Positions 56,401-63,905 of a stretch of 64,000 nucleotides of DNA are shown piece by piece. The notes under the pieces were generated by a model that did not search any database, was not told the DNA's origin, and worked only from the letters and a program-made list of their open reading frames with translations. How positions within the stretch are numbered: position 1 is the stretch's first letter; each line of letters begins with the position of its first letter. The DNA comes from Ariolimax columbianus. Taxonomy: Eukaryota; Mollusca; Gastropoda; Stylommatophora; Arionidae. The position numbers were made by a program, and so were the translations under genes. The DNA lies in contig JAVGWX010000002.1 of assembly GCA_036924085.1 (NCBI GenBank), forward strand, positions 50,246,172-50,310,171, read 5' to 3'.

Positions 56401-59400
56401 TGTGATGGGCAATAACTTTATAGGGACAAGAGAAGCAGAGAATGTGATGGACTGAGGACAAAATAAAAACCAATCGTGGCTAACATACAAGCAAAGTTGA
56501 CATGACATTTGACATGGGACCTGTACTAAACAGTTCCAGTACTGTAGATGCAACTCAGTGAATTAGCTGACAGCAGTCAGTGGCTCATAGTTGACTGCTT
56601 GCATCAGGCTCAGCGAAATAGTTTGACCAAGGCCCTCTTCTGTCCACCATTGCCCTGGAAACCGGTACCCAAAAAAGTCAGTTGAAACTGGATGTATCGA
56701 GCTGAAAGCGAAAATATCCCAGCCTTGCTGTAAGCTAGTCACAACGTCACAAAGTCCTGTTCAGGACGAACGAAGAAGAAGAAGAAGAAGAAGAAGAAGG
56801 AGAGGAAGAAGAAGAAAAATAAGAGGAAGAAGAAGAAGAAGAAGAAGAAGAAGAAGAAGAAGAAGAAGAAGAAGAAGAAGAAGAAGAAGAAGAAAAGAAA
56901 AAAGAAGAAGAAGAAGTACTTAATGTTGATATAGTTACACGCTAGTTAGGGACAAACATGAAATTCACATGTTGAGATAGTTGCAGAAGTGTACAGGTAA
57001 ACATCAAGTTTACATGTTGAGATAGTTTCAGAAATGTACAGGTAAACATCAAGTCTACATGTTGAGATATTTGCAGAAGTGTACAGGTAAACATCAAGTT
57101 TACATGTTGAGATAGATACAAGCGTCCAGGAGCAAACATCAAGTTTACATGTTGAGGCAGATATACACAAGTTGAAGGGCACACGTGAAATATACTTGAT
57201 GAGAAAGGAGTACAAAGAATATCTTATTTATATCACTAGACGATGTGTGAGCACATACCACTTAAGAATATGTGAGCACATACCACTAGAGAAGGTGTGA
57301 GCACATACCACTAGAGAATATGTGAACACATACCACTAGAGAAGGTGTGAGCACATACCACTAGAGAACTAGAGAAGGTGTGAGCACATACCACTAGAGA
57401 AGGTATGAGCACATACCACTAGAGAAGGTGTGAGCACATACCACTAGAGAATATGTGAACACATACCACTAGAGAACTAGAGAAGGTGTGAGCACATATC
57501 ATTAGAACAGGTGTGAGCACATATCACTAGAGAAGGTTAGAGTACATACCACTAGGTAACGTGAAACTGCATACCACTAGGTAATGGGAAACTACATACC
57601 ACTAGGTAATGGGAAACTACATACCACTAGGAAAGGTGAAACTACATACCACTAGGTAAGGTGAAACTACATACCACTAGGTAACGTGAAACTACATACC
57701 ACTAGGTAACGTGAAACTACATACCACTAGGTAACATGAAACTACATACCACTAGGTAATGGAAAACTACATACCACTAGGTATCGTGAAACTACACACG
57801 ACTAGGTAACGTGAAACTGCATACTACTAGGTAATGGAAAACTACATACCACTAGGTAAGGTGAAACTACATACCACTAGGTAATAGAAAACTACATACC
57901 ACTAGGTAAGGTAAAACTACATAACACTAGGTAACGGGGAAACTACATACCACAGTGTAATGTGCGAGTACCAGCCAGCCTGTCTGTAGTTTCTGCCCCA
58001 CCGAATGCCCTCCCCGTCAATGGTAAAATACTCGGCAACCGTCAGAATGGCCAGTGGTATTCCTCGAAGCTGGGCCGATCGGTATTGTTTGTTAAACTGT
58101 CCAGCTGTTTGAGATGAAATAATGTAAAGTGATATTTATAGAAGAAACAGTGAAAAATGTAGGACTTGGCAATACTATCATGGATTACCTATGTTGACAG
58201 GTAGAGAATTAATTGTTTAGGCATACGATGATAAACGTCTTCTACCTATCCAAAGTACGAGCCTATAATCCGACATTAAGTCTTCAAAGCAAGATGAGGA
58301 CCAAGAAAAAAGATAAATTGATTGCAGAAACTTTACAGATGCATGGATAGAAAACAGCAATGGTTGTACATTTTGTACAAAAAAGAGGATTGCGCCTTAT
58401 AAATAGTTTAAAGACACAAATGGACAGATTATATTATGATATTACTCAATTTTCACGACAAAGGTACGGGGGTTCAACGCCTACGACCGTCGCGCTCCTG
58501 ACGACCCAGATGTAAATATATACTTGTCACACGACTAAGAAAATAAGAAGCAGCGAGAAAAGAGACTGGCCACCCTACCTCCTACAAGCTGTGACTTGGT
58601 ATACTGAAGTCTCTAACAGCTTCATTCCCTGACGGTAGTGTGATTACTATGTGACAAACCTTGACTTAGCTTACTGAAGACTCTAACAACTTCATTACCC
58701 GACGGTAGTCTAACTACTATGGGACAAACCTTGATTTGGTATACTGAAGTCTCTAACAACTTCATTGTCCGAAGGTAGTCTAACTACTATGGGACAATCT
58801 TTGACTGCTATAGTGGCCTACCTTAGGGACGAGCTCATTACCTCTCTGCTGTAGTGACCTACTTGAGGTGCGAGCTCATTACCTCTCTGCAGTAGTGACC
58901 TACTTGAGGTGCGAGCTCATTACCTCTCTGCTGTAGTGTCCTACTTGAGGTGCGAGCTCATTACCTCTCTGCTGTAGTGACCTACTTGAAGTGCGAGCTC
59001 ATTACCTCTCTGCAGTAGTGACCTACTTGAGGTGCGAGCTCATTACCTCTCTGCAGTAGGACCTAATTGAGGTGCGAGCTCATTACCTCTCTGCTGTAGT
59101 GACCTACTTGAAGTGCGAGCTCATTACCTCTCTGCAGTAGTGACCTACTTGAGGTGCGAGCTCATTACCTCTCTGCAGTAGTGACCTACTTGAGGTGCGA
59201 GCTCATTACCTCTCTGCTGTAGTGTCCTACTTGAGGTGCGAGCTCATTACCTCTCTGCTGTAGTGACCTACTTGAAGTGCGAGCTCATTACCTCTCTGCA
59301 GTAGTGACCTACTTGAGCTGTGAACTCATTACCTCTCTGCAGTAGGACCTAATTGAGGTGCGAGCTCATTACCTCTCTGCTGTAATGCCCTTCTTGAGGT

Positions 59401-61993
59401 GCGAGCTCATTACCTCTCTGCAGTAGTGACCTACTTGAAGAGCGAGCTCATTATCTCTCTGATATATTTTCCTACCTTCTTGGAGAGTTCATTACCTCTC
59501 TGCAGTAGTGGTCTACTTGAAGAGCGAGCTCATTACCTCTCTGATATAGTTTCCTACCTTAGGAGCGAGCTCATTACCTCTCTGATATAGTTTCCTACCT
59601 TAGGAGCGAGCTCATTACCTCTCTGATATAGTTTCCTACCTTAGGAGCGAGCTCATTACCTATCTGATATAGGTTCCTACCTTAGGAGCGAGCTCATTAC
59701 ATCTGTGCTATATTGACCAAATATAAAGATCAATTGGACAACACAACAGTTTAATCAAAGGAGATGACCAGAGGGATACAAAAGACAGAAAGACATAATA
59801 TTCGCTGCAAAGAGAATCACAAAGAACACGACGACAACCATCACATCTCGATGTCAAGGGCAACCCATTAGGAAGTAACCAAACCATTAAACAGATGTAC
59901 GCTGGATTGAAAATAACAGGGAAAGAGTAGTATACACAAAAAACACATGAGAAAGAACAATTTCAAATGAAAGTTAGGACAACTGATGTTTCATTGGCGG
60001 ATGAAGACGGCCGAAAACAGGAGTCGAAGCAGATCAACAATGTGGCCCCCATGTTCCAAGAGGAACTAAAGGGAATATGTCACGCCATAATGTGTGTACA
60101 TCCTTTATCACGGAGCCTATTTGTAACGCATGTTAACTCTAATATCCACTTGAGCTGGTGTTTCGTGAAACTTCTTCACAAAATCCTGTCTGAGTGCATG
60201 CACCAGTAAACGTTCGCAACCGGAACTTTAACAACACTTAATTAGCCTACTCCATCGTGCTTGCGTGTAAGGATTGTATCCTCTCCGTACATCTTGTATC
60301 TTGAGATTTGTTGTGTTATATCTGAGGCTGCCTATTTTACTTTCGTGTAATGTCTGAGTAGGAGAGTGGTAAATTGCTCACTTCTTTCACCAAATCAATC
60401 AGGTTCGATTCCTAACATGTTTCAGTCAATACGTCAGATACATCAGTACCTGGCTTATTGTTTTTAAAACAAAAAAGTGAGGAAGAGAACTGGCTACACT
60501 ATTTGATTAAAAATGTTGAAGCCTGTTAGAATAAATCTCCTAATACTTCATCACTGACAGAAGTAGCTACTATGCGATGACCTTTACCTTACTTGACTTT
60601 ATATTTAGTATTTGAGAACAGATTGAAACTATTATGGAAGTTAGTTTCTTATTTGCAACAATACATTATTCTTCTTCGTTTGATCTCAAACTTATGTTAC
60701 CACGCCCCGAAAAGGGCTTTACAAGTAGCAGGATGTAGTCCGGAGAATTTAATGCTTTGTGTCGGAGTTTGGGATCAAGATGCTGAACAGCGTATGAGCT
60801 ACAGTGGTCAGCGACCCATAGCTGACTGCTAGCGTCAGGGCCAGCGAACCATAGCTGCCAAGACTCTTCTACACCTCCACGCGGTGATCCTGGATAACAG
60901 GCTGCAGCAGGGCAGACTGGCTAAGGAGAAGGGATCGAAGAGGGAATGCTAACCCGGTACTAAAAAAAATGCTTGCTGAAGTCGGATGTGTTGGACCGAA
61001 AGGTGCAAATATCACGACAAGCTGTAAACTATGACACAACGCATTCCGTTCTCTGGACTACATTCTGCTACTTAAGCCCTTACAGGGTTTGGTAGTGGGA
61101 GATTGAGAACGAACGAAGAAGAAGACGAAGAACAAGTGTCGTAGTTTCAAGCTTAACTGCGATATTTGCACCTTTCGGTCTGACACATCCGACTTCAGCA
61201 TGTCATTTTTGGGTACCGGGTTAGCCTCCCCTCTTCGATCCCTTCTACTTAGCCAGTCTGCCCTGCTGCAGCCTGTTATCTAGGTTCACCACGTGGAGGT
61301 GAAGACGGGTCTTGTCAGCTCTGTATTGCTGTCCCTGACGCTAGAAATCAGCTTTTGGTGGTCACTGACTGCTACAGCTCATGCGCTGCACAGCATCTTG
61401 ATCATGGACCAGAAAATGCTGATGTACTTAATTGTTTGAAATGAAGAGGTACGTCCAGATTATATTTCATAACTATCCAAAGTAAATGTGGTCTTCTCTT
61501 CAGGAACCACATTTCAGTGTTAGCTTATTTTCAATTACAAATTATGTTGGTATAGTTTCATGCTTTCTGGCAGGAGGTTATTCAATGTATTTGTTTCTTC
61601 TACAAGATGTGTTTTTAACAGATGACAGTTTTATTGCTGATATATCTATTGCTTTCTATATCGTGTTTCTATATTTATTCAGTCTGATGGCTATTTTAAT
61701 CACAACAGAATTGTGATCGGCGGTTTATGTTCGCACCTGGATAAATTGTTGCTGTTGTGGCAGATGTGACTTTATCATGTCGATCTGATGACAGGTAGCC
61801 AGAAGCTGTTTTAATTTATTCTGAATTTTTTTCCTCCAGTCTCAAGATCTTATGAACTGTTGTATTTTCTATCTTGATAAAATCTAAAACCTGTGCTTAC
61901 CAGATGGGCCAAATCCTGCCCTCCCTTGCAGACCTTCCCAGTTGAAGTGTTCGTTGTAATCAATTGTCTCTCCTTTAATTTGATCTTTCTCTC
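41142..61993 (-). CDS. DUOXA: Dual oxidase maturation factor, 3' part of gene (six exons)
   Basis: DUOXA/NIP proteins are ER membrane proteins that bind dual oxidase, help it mature and escort it to the plasma membrane, where it makes hydrogen peroxide. The six exons join in one frame with matching phases and GT/AG sites, giving 350 residues. Diagnostic parts are ETIDYNEHFNWEG, the conserved luminal loop; RGIPLAILTVAEYF with RWGRNYRQAGWYSH; a hydrophobic pair WILSNILFFILLRYGAYF and TAFWICLITGIICVVLGIAV; and VFFSVDVLQDSEH at the start of the cytosolic tail. The tail is acidic (DNIDEDDNSDAEG), then basic and serine-rich. The first 130-150 residues are not found and should lie beyond 64000. The oxidase gene itself is not in this window. 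Introns are long and filled with repeats; no exon is broken. Confidence 0.93.
41585..42310 (-). mobile_element. CR1-clade LINE relic inside the DUOXA region
   Basis: The minus strand reads EKCTVIHMGRS, VIVKLYKASVRPRLEYC, RRATKPI, then SQRVVDACNALSQEIV and VNVFNNKLDT. These are the characteristic post-RT blocks of CR1 elements. It is heavily decayed. Confidence 0.85.
42750..42772. repeat. Short AAGT tetranucleotide run
   Basis: AAGTAAGTAAGTAAGTAA near 42738-42756, at the end of a LINE-like or unknown repeat. Confidence 0.5.
42965..43215 (-). mobile_element. tRNA-derived SINE (SINE-D)
   Basis: The minus-strand head has A box TGGGCTAGTTGTTAAGTG and B box GGGTTCGCTCCC. The shared body (CCTCCTGTCAGCCCAGTGCA on the + strand) runs to a T run at 42965, the poly-A end. 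Confidence 0.85.
43440..43540 (+). mobile_element. Possible Penelope-like element 3' end with hammerhead core remnant
   Basis: CCCTGATGAAGGCCTATTGG at 43455-43474 carries the hammerhead core CTGATGA followed by a stem-II-like GGCC-TATT-GGTC. ATAACGT stands where GAAACGT is usual, and ATGTC follows. Penelope-like elements are known to carry such motifs near their ends. Stem I does not pair, so the ribozyme is inactive or I misjudge it. Confidence 0.4.
43540..44260. other. Intron sequence, no element recognised
   Basis: AT-rich; no repeat or exon is supported. Confidence 0.4.
44265..44435 (-). mobile_element. tRNA-like SINE head
   Basis: The minus strand has A-box-like GTGGTTAATGCACTGGC and B box GGTTCAATCCCC, spaced as in a tRNA gene. 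The flanks do not match SINE-D. Confidence 0.6.
44690..45125 (+). repeat. Rep-A copy with 37-bp 3' repeats
   Basis: A complete rep-A body to 44945, then CTTGTCAGTGTATTGTGCCT and GACCCTGATTTCACGTC repeated about four and a half times with period 37 (44947-45115). It ends about 85 bases from exon E. Confidence 0.92.
45208..45380 (-). CDS. DUOXA: DUOXA exon E
   Basis: Acceptor ATTCACCAG and donor GTAATC. Encodes EELEITDTALKVNEDAV, then an acidic run and GFYQVPPPPILK. It ends on a complete codon. The phase fit to exon D is exact; this part of the tail is poorly conserved in the family. Confidence 0.85.
45633..45722. repeat. Intronic hairpin, 34-bp arms
   Basis: Arms 45633-45666 and 45689-45722 are complementary with a few mismatches (CCAGGTAACACTCAG against CTGAGTGTTATCTGG), with a 22-base loop. 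It may be a MITE relic or a structured RNA. Confidence 0.7.
45790..46020 (+). mobile_element. SINE-D copy with 8-bp target duplication
   Basis: TTGAAAAT occurs at 45782-45789 and 46021-46028. The head has A box TGGCTAATGGTTAAGTG and a damaged B box, GGGTTTACTCCC. The tail is ACCCAAAAAAATAT. Confidence 0.85.
46187..46485 (+). repeat. Rep-C copy, diverged, with GAA tail
   Basis: GAATGAGCTGACAACAGCCAG, then GGATGTGTTGGGTCAAAAGA, ending CTAAAGAAGAAGATG. Confidence 0.75.
46748..47008 (-). mobile_element. SINE-D copy with 12-bp target duplication
   Basis: TAAGGCAAGAGT occurs at 46736-46747 and 47009-47020. The minus strand runs from GGGGACGGCGTGGCCTAGTG (A box) through GGGTTCGATCCC (B box) to an A run of about 20 (T on +, 46748-46768). 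This is the best preserved copy and probably the youngest. Confidence 0.95.
47330..47475 (+). repeat. SINE-G fragment
   Basis: GTCGTCTCTATAAAATCTTGCCACTGGCC, as separate short matches with 56230-56300, followed by ATCCAAATCACCTCGC. Confidence 0.5.
47755..48385 (+). repeat. About 640-bp interspersed repeat, copy 2
   Basis: Direct-orientation partner of 13845-14500. It carries GGAAACAACTGTG, TAGTAGGATAATTCTGATCTG-type blocks and the near-identical right end. Confidence 0.8.
48850..51400 (+). mobile_element. Jockey-like LINE, RT and RNase H, decayed, in a DUOXA intron
   Basis: RT motifs: PGPDRIHNEMI-like near 48975, WKNAHVIPILKGNKPPDEPK and SYRPISL (49090-49160), CCHEQAGFRKGG, GLPQGSALSCPLFLIYINDL (about 49525), and YADYLAIW replacing the FADD box. 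RNase H follows at 50459-50866 with YIDGSA, EAEITALE and FTDSLSAL, then WIPGN, a stop and ADRLAKQG. The C-terminus has RDQSTIFRLRSQHTQLNSHF and CTHPYETGEHHHFECP. It ends with CAAC-rich repeats. Many stops and frameshifts are present, and a short CATCTCATTA-type repeat disrupts motif 2. It lies antisense to DUOXA, between exons D and E. Confidence 0.92.
50459..50866 (+). pseudogene. RNase H domain of the Jockey-like LINE
   Basis: This is the longest intact stretch of that element: 135 codons with three of the four catalytic acids (IDGSA, EAEITALE, FTDSLS). The fourth (ADRLAK) follows after a stop at 50864. It removes RNA from RNA-DNA hybrids in active elements; here it is a relic. Confidence 0.85.
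51490..51980. other. Intron sequence, no element recognised
   Basis: AT-rich, without coding or repeat signatures that I can support. Confidence 0.4.
51990..52225 (-). repeat. Rep-B copy, diverged
   Basis: Complement of the rep-B body: ACACGCGTTCTCAGGGTGA, CATTGCACTTTGGTTGGG, CACATGCATCCAAGCAC. Confidence 0.75.
52330..52625 (+). repeat. Rep-B copy beside exon D
   Basis: A full-length copy from TATGTTTGCCTCACTAGTTT to CCCCAGAGTTACC, ending about 20 bases from the exon D donor. Confidence 0.9.
52644..52763 (-). CDS. DUOXA: DUOXA exon D
   Basis: Acceptor TATGTCCAG and donor GTCAGT. Encodes IICVVLGIAVFLLDKLFPTH and VFFSVDVLQDSEHIVVE, the end of the last helix and the membrane-proximal tail. 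A rep-B copy lies about 20 bases downstream in the intron. Confidence 0.93.
53055..53165 (-). mobile_element. LINE tail fragment
   Basis: The minus strand reads RHRDSLKVYLKCVNID-like, similar to the segment at 31030-31150. Confidence 0.55.
53222..53555 (+). repeat. Rep-A copy
   Basis: GTTGTTGTTTGCGAATGCCC through GACCAACGAGGTGGTCAAGT and a single 3' end unit, with no local amplification. Confidence 0.88.
53781..54980 (+). repeat. 34-bp minisatellite, about 35 copies, with a six-unit higher order
   Basis: Unit AACTTTGACAGTTTGAACAA plus ACACATCATGACGT. CATCAT steps fall at 53787, 53821, 53855 and 53889. Variant units recur in the order GACG, GGTG, TTTTAACAACC-GGTG, AACG, CCC-GACT, TATG-GGTA across 53821-54024, 54025-54228 and the start of the next block, a 204-bp superunit. 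It lies in the intron between exons C and D. Confidence 0.95.
55075..55235 (-). repeat. SINE-F fragment
   Basis: Complement: GGTTAGATCATTAGC, a B-box-like GGTTCAAGCGC, then GTACCTGGTTTACAGTTAGG. Confidence 0.55.
55272..55490 (-). repeat. Rep-A' copy
   Basis: TGCTCCTGGGAATATGATGTG, TGATACTGCAATCCGCATAG and GAGTGTAAGACGAGCCAC match 32757-32995. Confidence 0.75.
55637..55851 (-). CDS. DUOXA: DUOXA exon C
   Basis: Acceptor ATATTCTCAG and donor GTAGGA. Encodes 71 full codons, from LAFPLWILSNILFFILLRYG to YGTAFWICLIT, covering one transmembrane hairpin and most of the next helix. Confidence 0.95.
56160..56400 (+). repeat. SINE-G-like repeat
   Basis: Shares AAGATCAGAGAGCCTGCATC, AGTCTTGCCACTGATCCAAG and TTGATGACCAGCGCATTTTC with 31330-31510. 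Confidence 0.65.
56545..56790 (+). repeat. Rep-C copy whose GAA tail has expanded
   Basis: GACAGCAGTCAGTGGCTCAT, CTGGATGTATCGAGCTGAAAG, CAGGACGAACGAAGAAG. The tail continues into the GAA array. Confidence 0.8.
56771..56917 (+). repeat. GAA trinucleotide array, about 145 bp
   Basis: Mostly uninterrupted GAA with a few AAT, AGG and AAAA breaks. The longest clean block is about 56827-56893. It is TTC on the DUOXA sense strand. Confidence 0.97.
56945..57170 (+). repeat. 45-bp minisatellite, five copies
   Basis: Unit CATGTTGAGATAGTTGCAGA followed by AGTGTACAGGTAAACATCAA; copies start at 56968, 57013, 57058, 57103 and 57148. Confidence 0.93.
57240..57950 (+). repeat. 25-bp minisatellite abutting DUOXA exon B
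   Basis: About 27 units in two subtypes: GAGCACATACCACTAGAGAA (57240-57540) and GAAACTACATACCACTAGGT (57540-57950). On the DUOXA strand each unit reads AGTG-GTATGTAGTTTC or AGTG-GTATGTGCTCAC, that is, the exon B donor and its flank. The last unit ends at the exon junction itself. Confidence 0.95.
57951..58104 (-). CDS. DUOXA: DUOXA exon B
   Basis: Acceptor TCTCAAACAG. It completes the split codon to alanine and encodes GQFNKQYRSAQLRGIPLAIL and WGRNYRQAGWYSHITL. It ends TG before donor GTATGT; the TG joins G of exon C to give tryptophan. The donor is the first unit of the 25-bp minisatellite. Confidence 0.93.
58455..58800 (+). repeat. SINE-F with its 3' end in three 70-bp copies
   Basis: GGGGGTTCAACGCC (B box) near 58468, GAGAAAAGAGACTGGCCACC, then ACTGAAGTCTCTAACA-CTTCATT repeated at 58603, 58673 and 58743. 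Confidence 0.75.
58805..59715 (+). repeat. 41-bp minisatellite, about 22 copies
   Basis: Unit GTGCGAGCTCATTACCTCTC plus TGCTGTAGTGACCTACTTGAG; GAGCTC falls at 58831, 58872 and 58913. It lies in the intron between exons A and B. Confidence 0.95.
59720..60355. other. Intron sequence, no element recognised
   Basis: The 80-codon open frame at 59967-60209 has no recognisable domain. Nothing else is supported. Confidence 0.4.
60360..60585 (+). mobile_element. SINE-F copy
   Basis: Damaged A box (GTAGGAGAGTGGTAAATTG), B box AGGTTCGATTCC near 60401, then TCAGTACCTGGCTTATTG, AGGAAGAGAACTGGCTACAC and the TACTTCATCACTGACAG end. Confidence 0.7.
60765..61412. repeat. Inverted pair of rep-C copies
   Basis: 60765-61115 is rep-C forward (CGTATGAGCTACAGTGGTCA to GAGAACGAACGAAGAAG). 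61131-61412 is rep-C reversed (TGTCGTAGTTTCAAGCTTAA to CTCATGCGCTGCACAGCATC). They join tail to tail through GAAGAAGACGAAGAAC. Confidence 0.92.
61420..61895. other. Intron sequence beside exon A
   Basis: A 76-codon hydrophobic open frame on + (61486-61716) is AT-rich and not recognised. No further exon is seen. Confidence 0.4.
61901..61993 (-). CDS. DUOXA: DUOXA exon A (first visible)
   Basis: Acceptor AAATGTAG, then codons for EKDQIKGETIDYNEHFNWEG, ending FGPS plus one base before donor GTAAGC. The exon starts two bases into a codon, so at least one more exon lies upstream. Confidence 0.92.
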
Positions 61994-62447
61994 CTACATT
62001 TAGAAATGGGAAAAAAGTGTCCATGACCATTTGCTTTACGTAAACAATATGTACATGCAATGTGGTATGTTGCTGGAACATGGACATTTACAAAATCAGA
62101 GGAGAACAAACTGCTAGTGACCCCAGGCCTCTCATGAGAGATGCACGATCATACTTACTCTCCGCAACCAGCGAATGCAGCATCTCTACAATTCTGATCT
62201 TCGGTAATTAAAATTGACGAGAGATGCAGTTGTTCACGTGAACAAGGCGAAAGATCGGTGGACAGGCTACATACTCAGGAGAAAGGGGAATAGTTCGAGC
62301 ACGTCGACAGCAGTCTGATACCCTCGGGGCGGAAAAATACCGTGGGGTAGACCTCCAATGCGCATGTCAGACTCCCTTGCACAACATCCACGATAGAACA
62401 ATAGGAAATGGTATTACTCACTGGATCTCCATAGTCCAGGATAGAGA

Positions 62448-63020
62448 TCGTCGGGATAGAAGACGGGACTCGTCGGGATAGAAGACGGGACTCGTCGGGA
62501 TAGAAGACGGGACTCGTCGGGATAGAAGACGGGACTCGTCGGAATAGAAGACGGGACTCGTCGGGATAGAAGATGGGACTGGTCGGGATAGAAGACGGGA
62601 CTTGTCGGGATAGAAGACGGGACTTGTCGGGATAGAAGATGGGACTCGTCGGGATAGAAGACGGGACTTGTCGGGATAGAAGATGGAACTTGTTTGTCGT
62701 GATTGAAGACGGGACTTGTCGGGATAGAAGATGGGACTTGTCGGGATAGAAGACGGGACTTGTCGGGATAGAAGATGGGACTTGTCGGGATAGAAGACGG
62801 GACTTGTCGTGATTGAAGATGGGACTTGTCGGGATAGAAGATGGGACTTGTCGGGATAGAAGACGGGACTTGTCGGGATAGAAGATGGGACTTGTCGGGA
62901 TAGAAGATGGGACTTGTCGGGATAGAAGACGGGACTTGTCGGGATAGAAGATGGGACTTGTCGGGATAGAAGATGGGACTTGTCGGGATAGAAGATGGGA
63001 CTTGTCGGGATAGAAGAGGA
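62448..63020 (-). repeat. 22-bp minisatellite, about 26 copies
   Basis: Unit GTCGGGATAGAAGACGGGAC plus TT, with GAC/GAT and CTCG/CTTG variants. It lies upstream of exon A and so is probably within a DUOXA intron. All three minus frames stay open, producing an artificial 380-codon frame. Confidence 0.96.
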
Positions 63021-63169
63021 CACTCGCAGCGCTACAACTGCTGCTGGTGAATGAGTCATCAAGGAATATGGGTCATAAAGCGAAACCGGCAGGGTCTTCT
63101 TTTTGTCTTGTCCCTTTTTAACTCCAGTCGCAGTATAGGGCAAACACTGCAGTTGGTCTCCTTTAGGAA

Positions 63170-63290
63170 GGTACGGTAGGGTAGGCATGTAGGTGGGTGG
63201 GTAGGTGGGTAGGTAGGTAGGCATGCACGCAGGCAGGCAGGTAGGTAGGTAGGTAGGTATGTAGGTAGGTAGATAGGTAGGTAGGCGACA
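63170..63290 (+). repeat. GTAG tetranucleotide repeat
   Basis: GTAGGTAGGTAG with GTGG and GCAG variants, about 28 units. Confidence 0.95.
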
Positions 63291-63299
63291 AAGACCACT

Positions 63300-63570
63300 C
63301 GCGTTAAACCATCCATTACCACGATGAGTGGCATGCTGTACAGAATGTGGGAATGATGTCTTTCTGATTGCACCTAACCATGTGGTGTGTGGGCCTCCAA
63401 GTAGGCAGGACCATGATGAAAAGGGTATTTTCCCATCCTTGATGTTCATGGCCTGCTTTAAGATCTGGTAGGCCGAGACGTCCTCGACAAGACAGGCCAC
63501 ATGCTCAAATAGAGCCAAACAGCCATAGTTTAGCACGAAGTTGCTACCTCCGTTTAACAAACATGTGTGG
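63300..63570 (-). other. Unrecognised open stretch
   Basis: The minus frame starts MLNGGSNFVLNYGCLALFEH and stays open through SAYQILKQAM and GGPHTTWLGAIRK before entering the tetranucleotide repeat. Its composition is more protein-like than its surroundings. I cannot place it in a family, and it does not match the missing DUOXA N-terminus. It may be an old element. Confidence 0.3.
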
Positions 63571-63679
63571 TGGTTTTTTACGACATGAATAAATATACAG
63601 TGGAATTATTCTTTCCTTCCCAATAAGAGAATAGACCCTGGTATCCACTCAGGACAGCGTCTGAGGCAGGAGTAATATA

Positions 63680-63905
63680 CTATTCAAGACACCAACTCAC
63701 GCTCATGCCGCGTGCCTCAAAGTACGTAGTGGTACTGTAACCTGACCAACGAAGATTAGGAGGTTGAATCTGTAACTCTCATAGCGGTAACCTTACCAAG
63801 AAGCCAAGCATTGCTCTATAACCGGAAAGGTCCAGCCCACCTTCTCTAGTATGCCCCGAAATATTAGAAGAGCGACTTCCACCAGCTAGCAGGTCTGTCC
63901 GGTGC
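63680..63905 (-). repeat. Rep-A' copy
   Basis: AACCTGACCAACGAAGATTAG, CTGTAACTCTCATAGCGGTA and AGAAGAGCGACTTCCACC follow the order of the copy at 32757-32995. The last 95 bases of the window hold nothing recognised. Confidence 0.7.

Noticed and set aside
59399..59590. Open frame with repeated LRSELITSLI
   Set aside because: Translation of the 41-bp minisatellite.
61486..61716. 76-codon hydrophobic plus-strand open frame
   Set aside because: AT-rich sequence easily gives hydrophobic codons. It is antisense within a DUOXA intron and has no family signature.
62160..62220. Possible small DUOXA exon on the minus strand (between a CAG and GTAAGT)
   Set aside because: The translated piece (NCRDAAFAGCGE) does not match the expected N-terminal region, and the phase to exon A is not satisfied clearly.
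62418..63560. 380-codon minus-strand open frame with a repetitive SRLLSRRVPSSIPTSPVFYP pattern
   Set aside because: It is the 22-bp minisatellite and the GTAG repeat read as protein. All frames are open because the unit lacks stops. Only the first 100 or so codons are non-repetitive, and they are listed as unrecognised.
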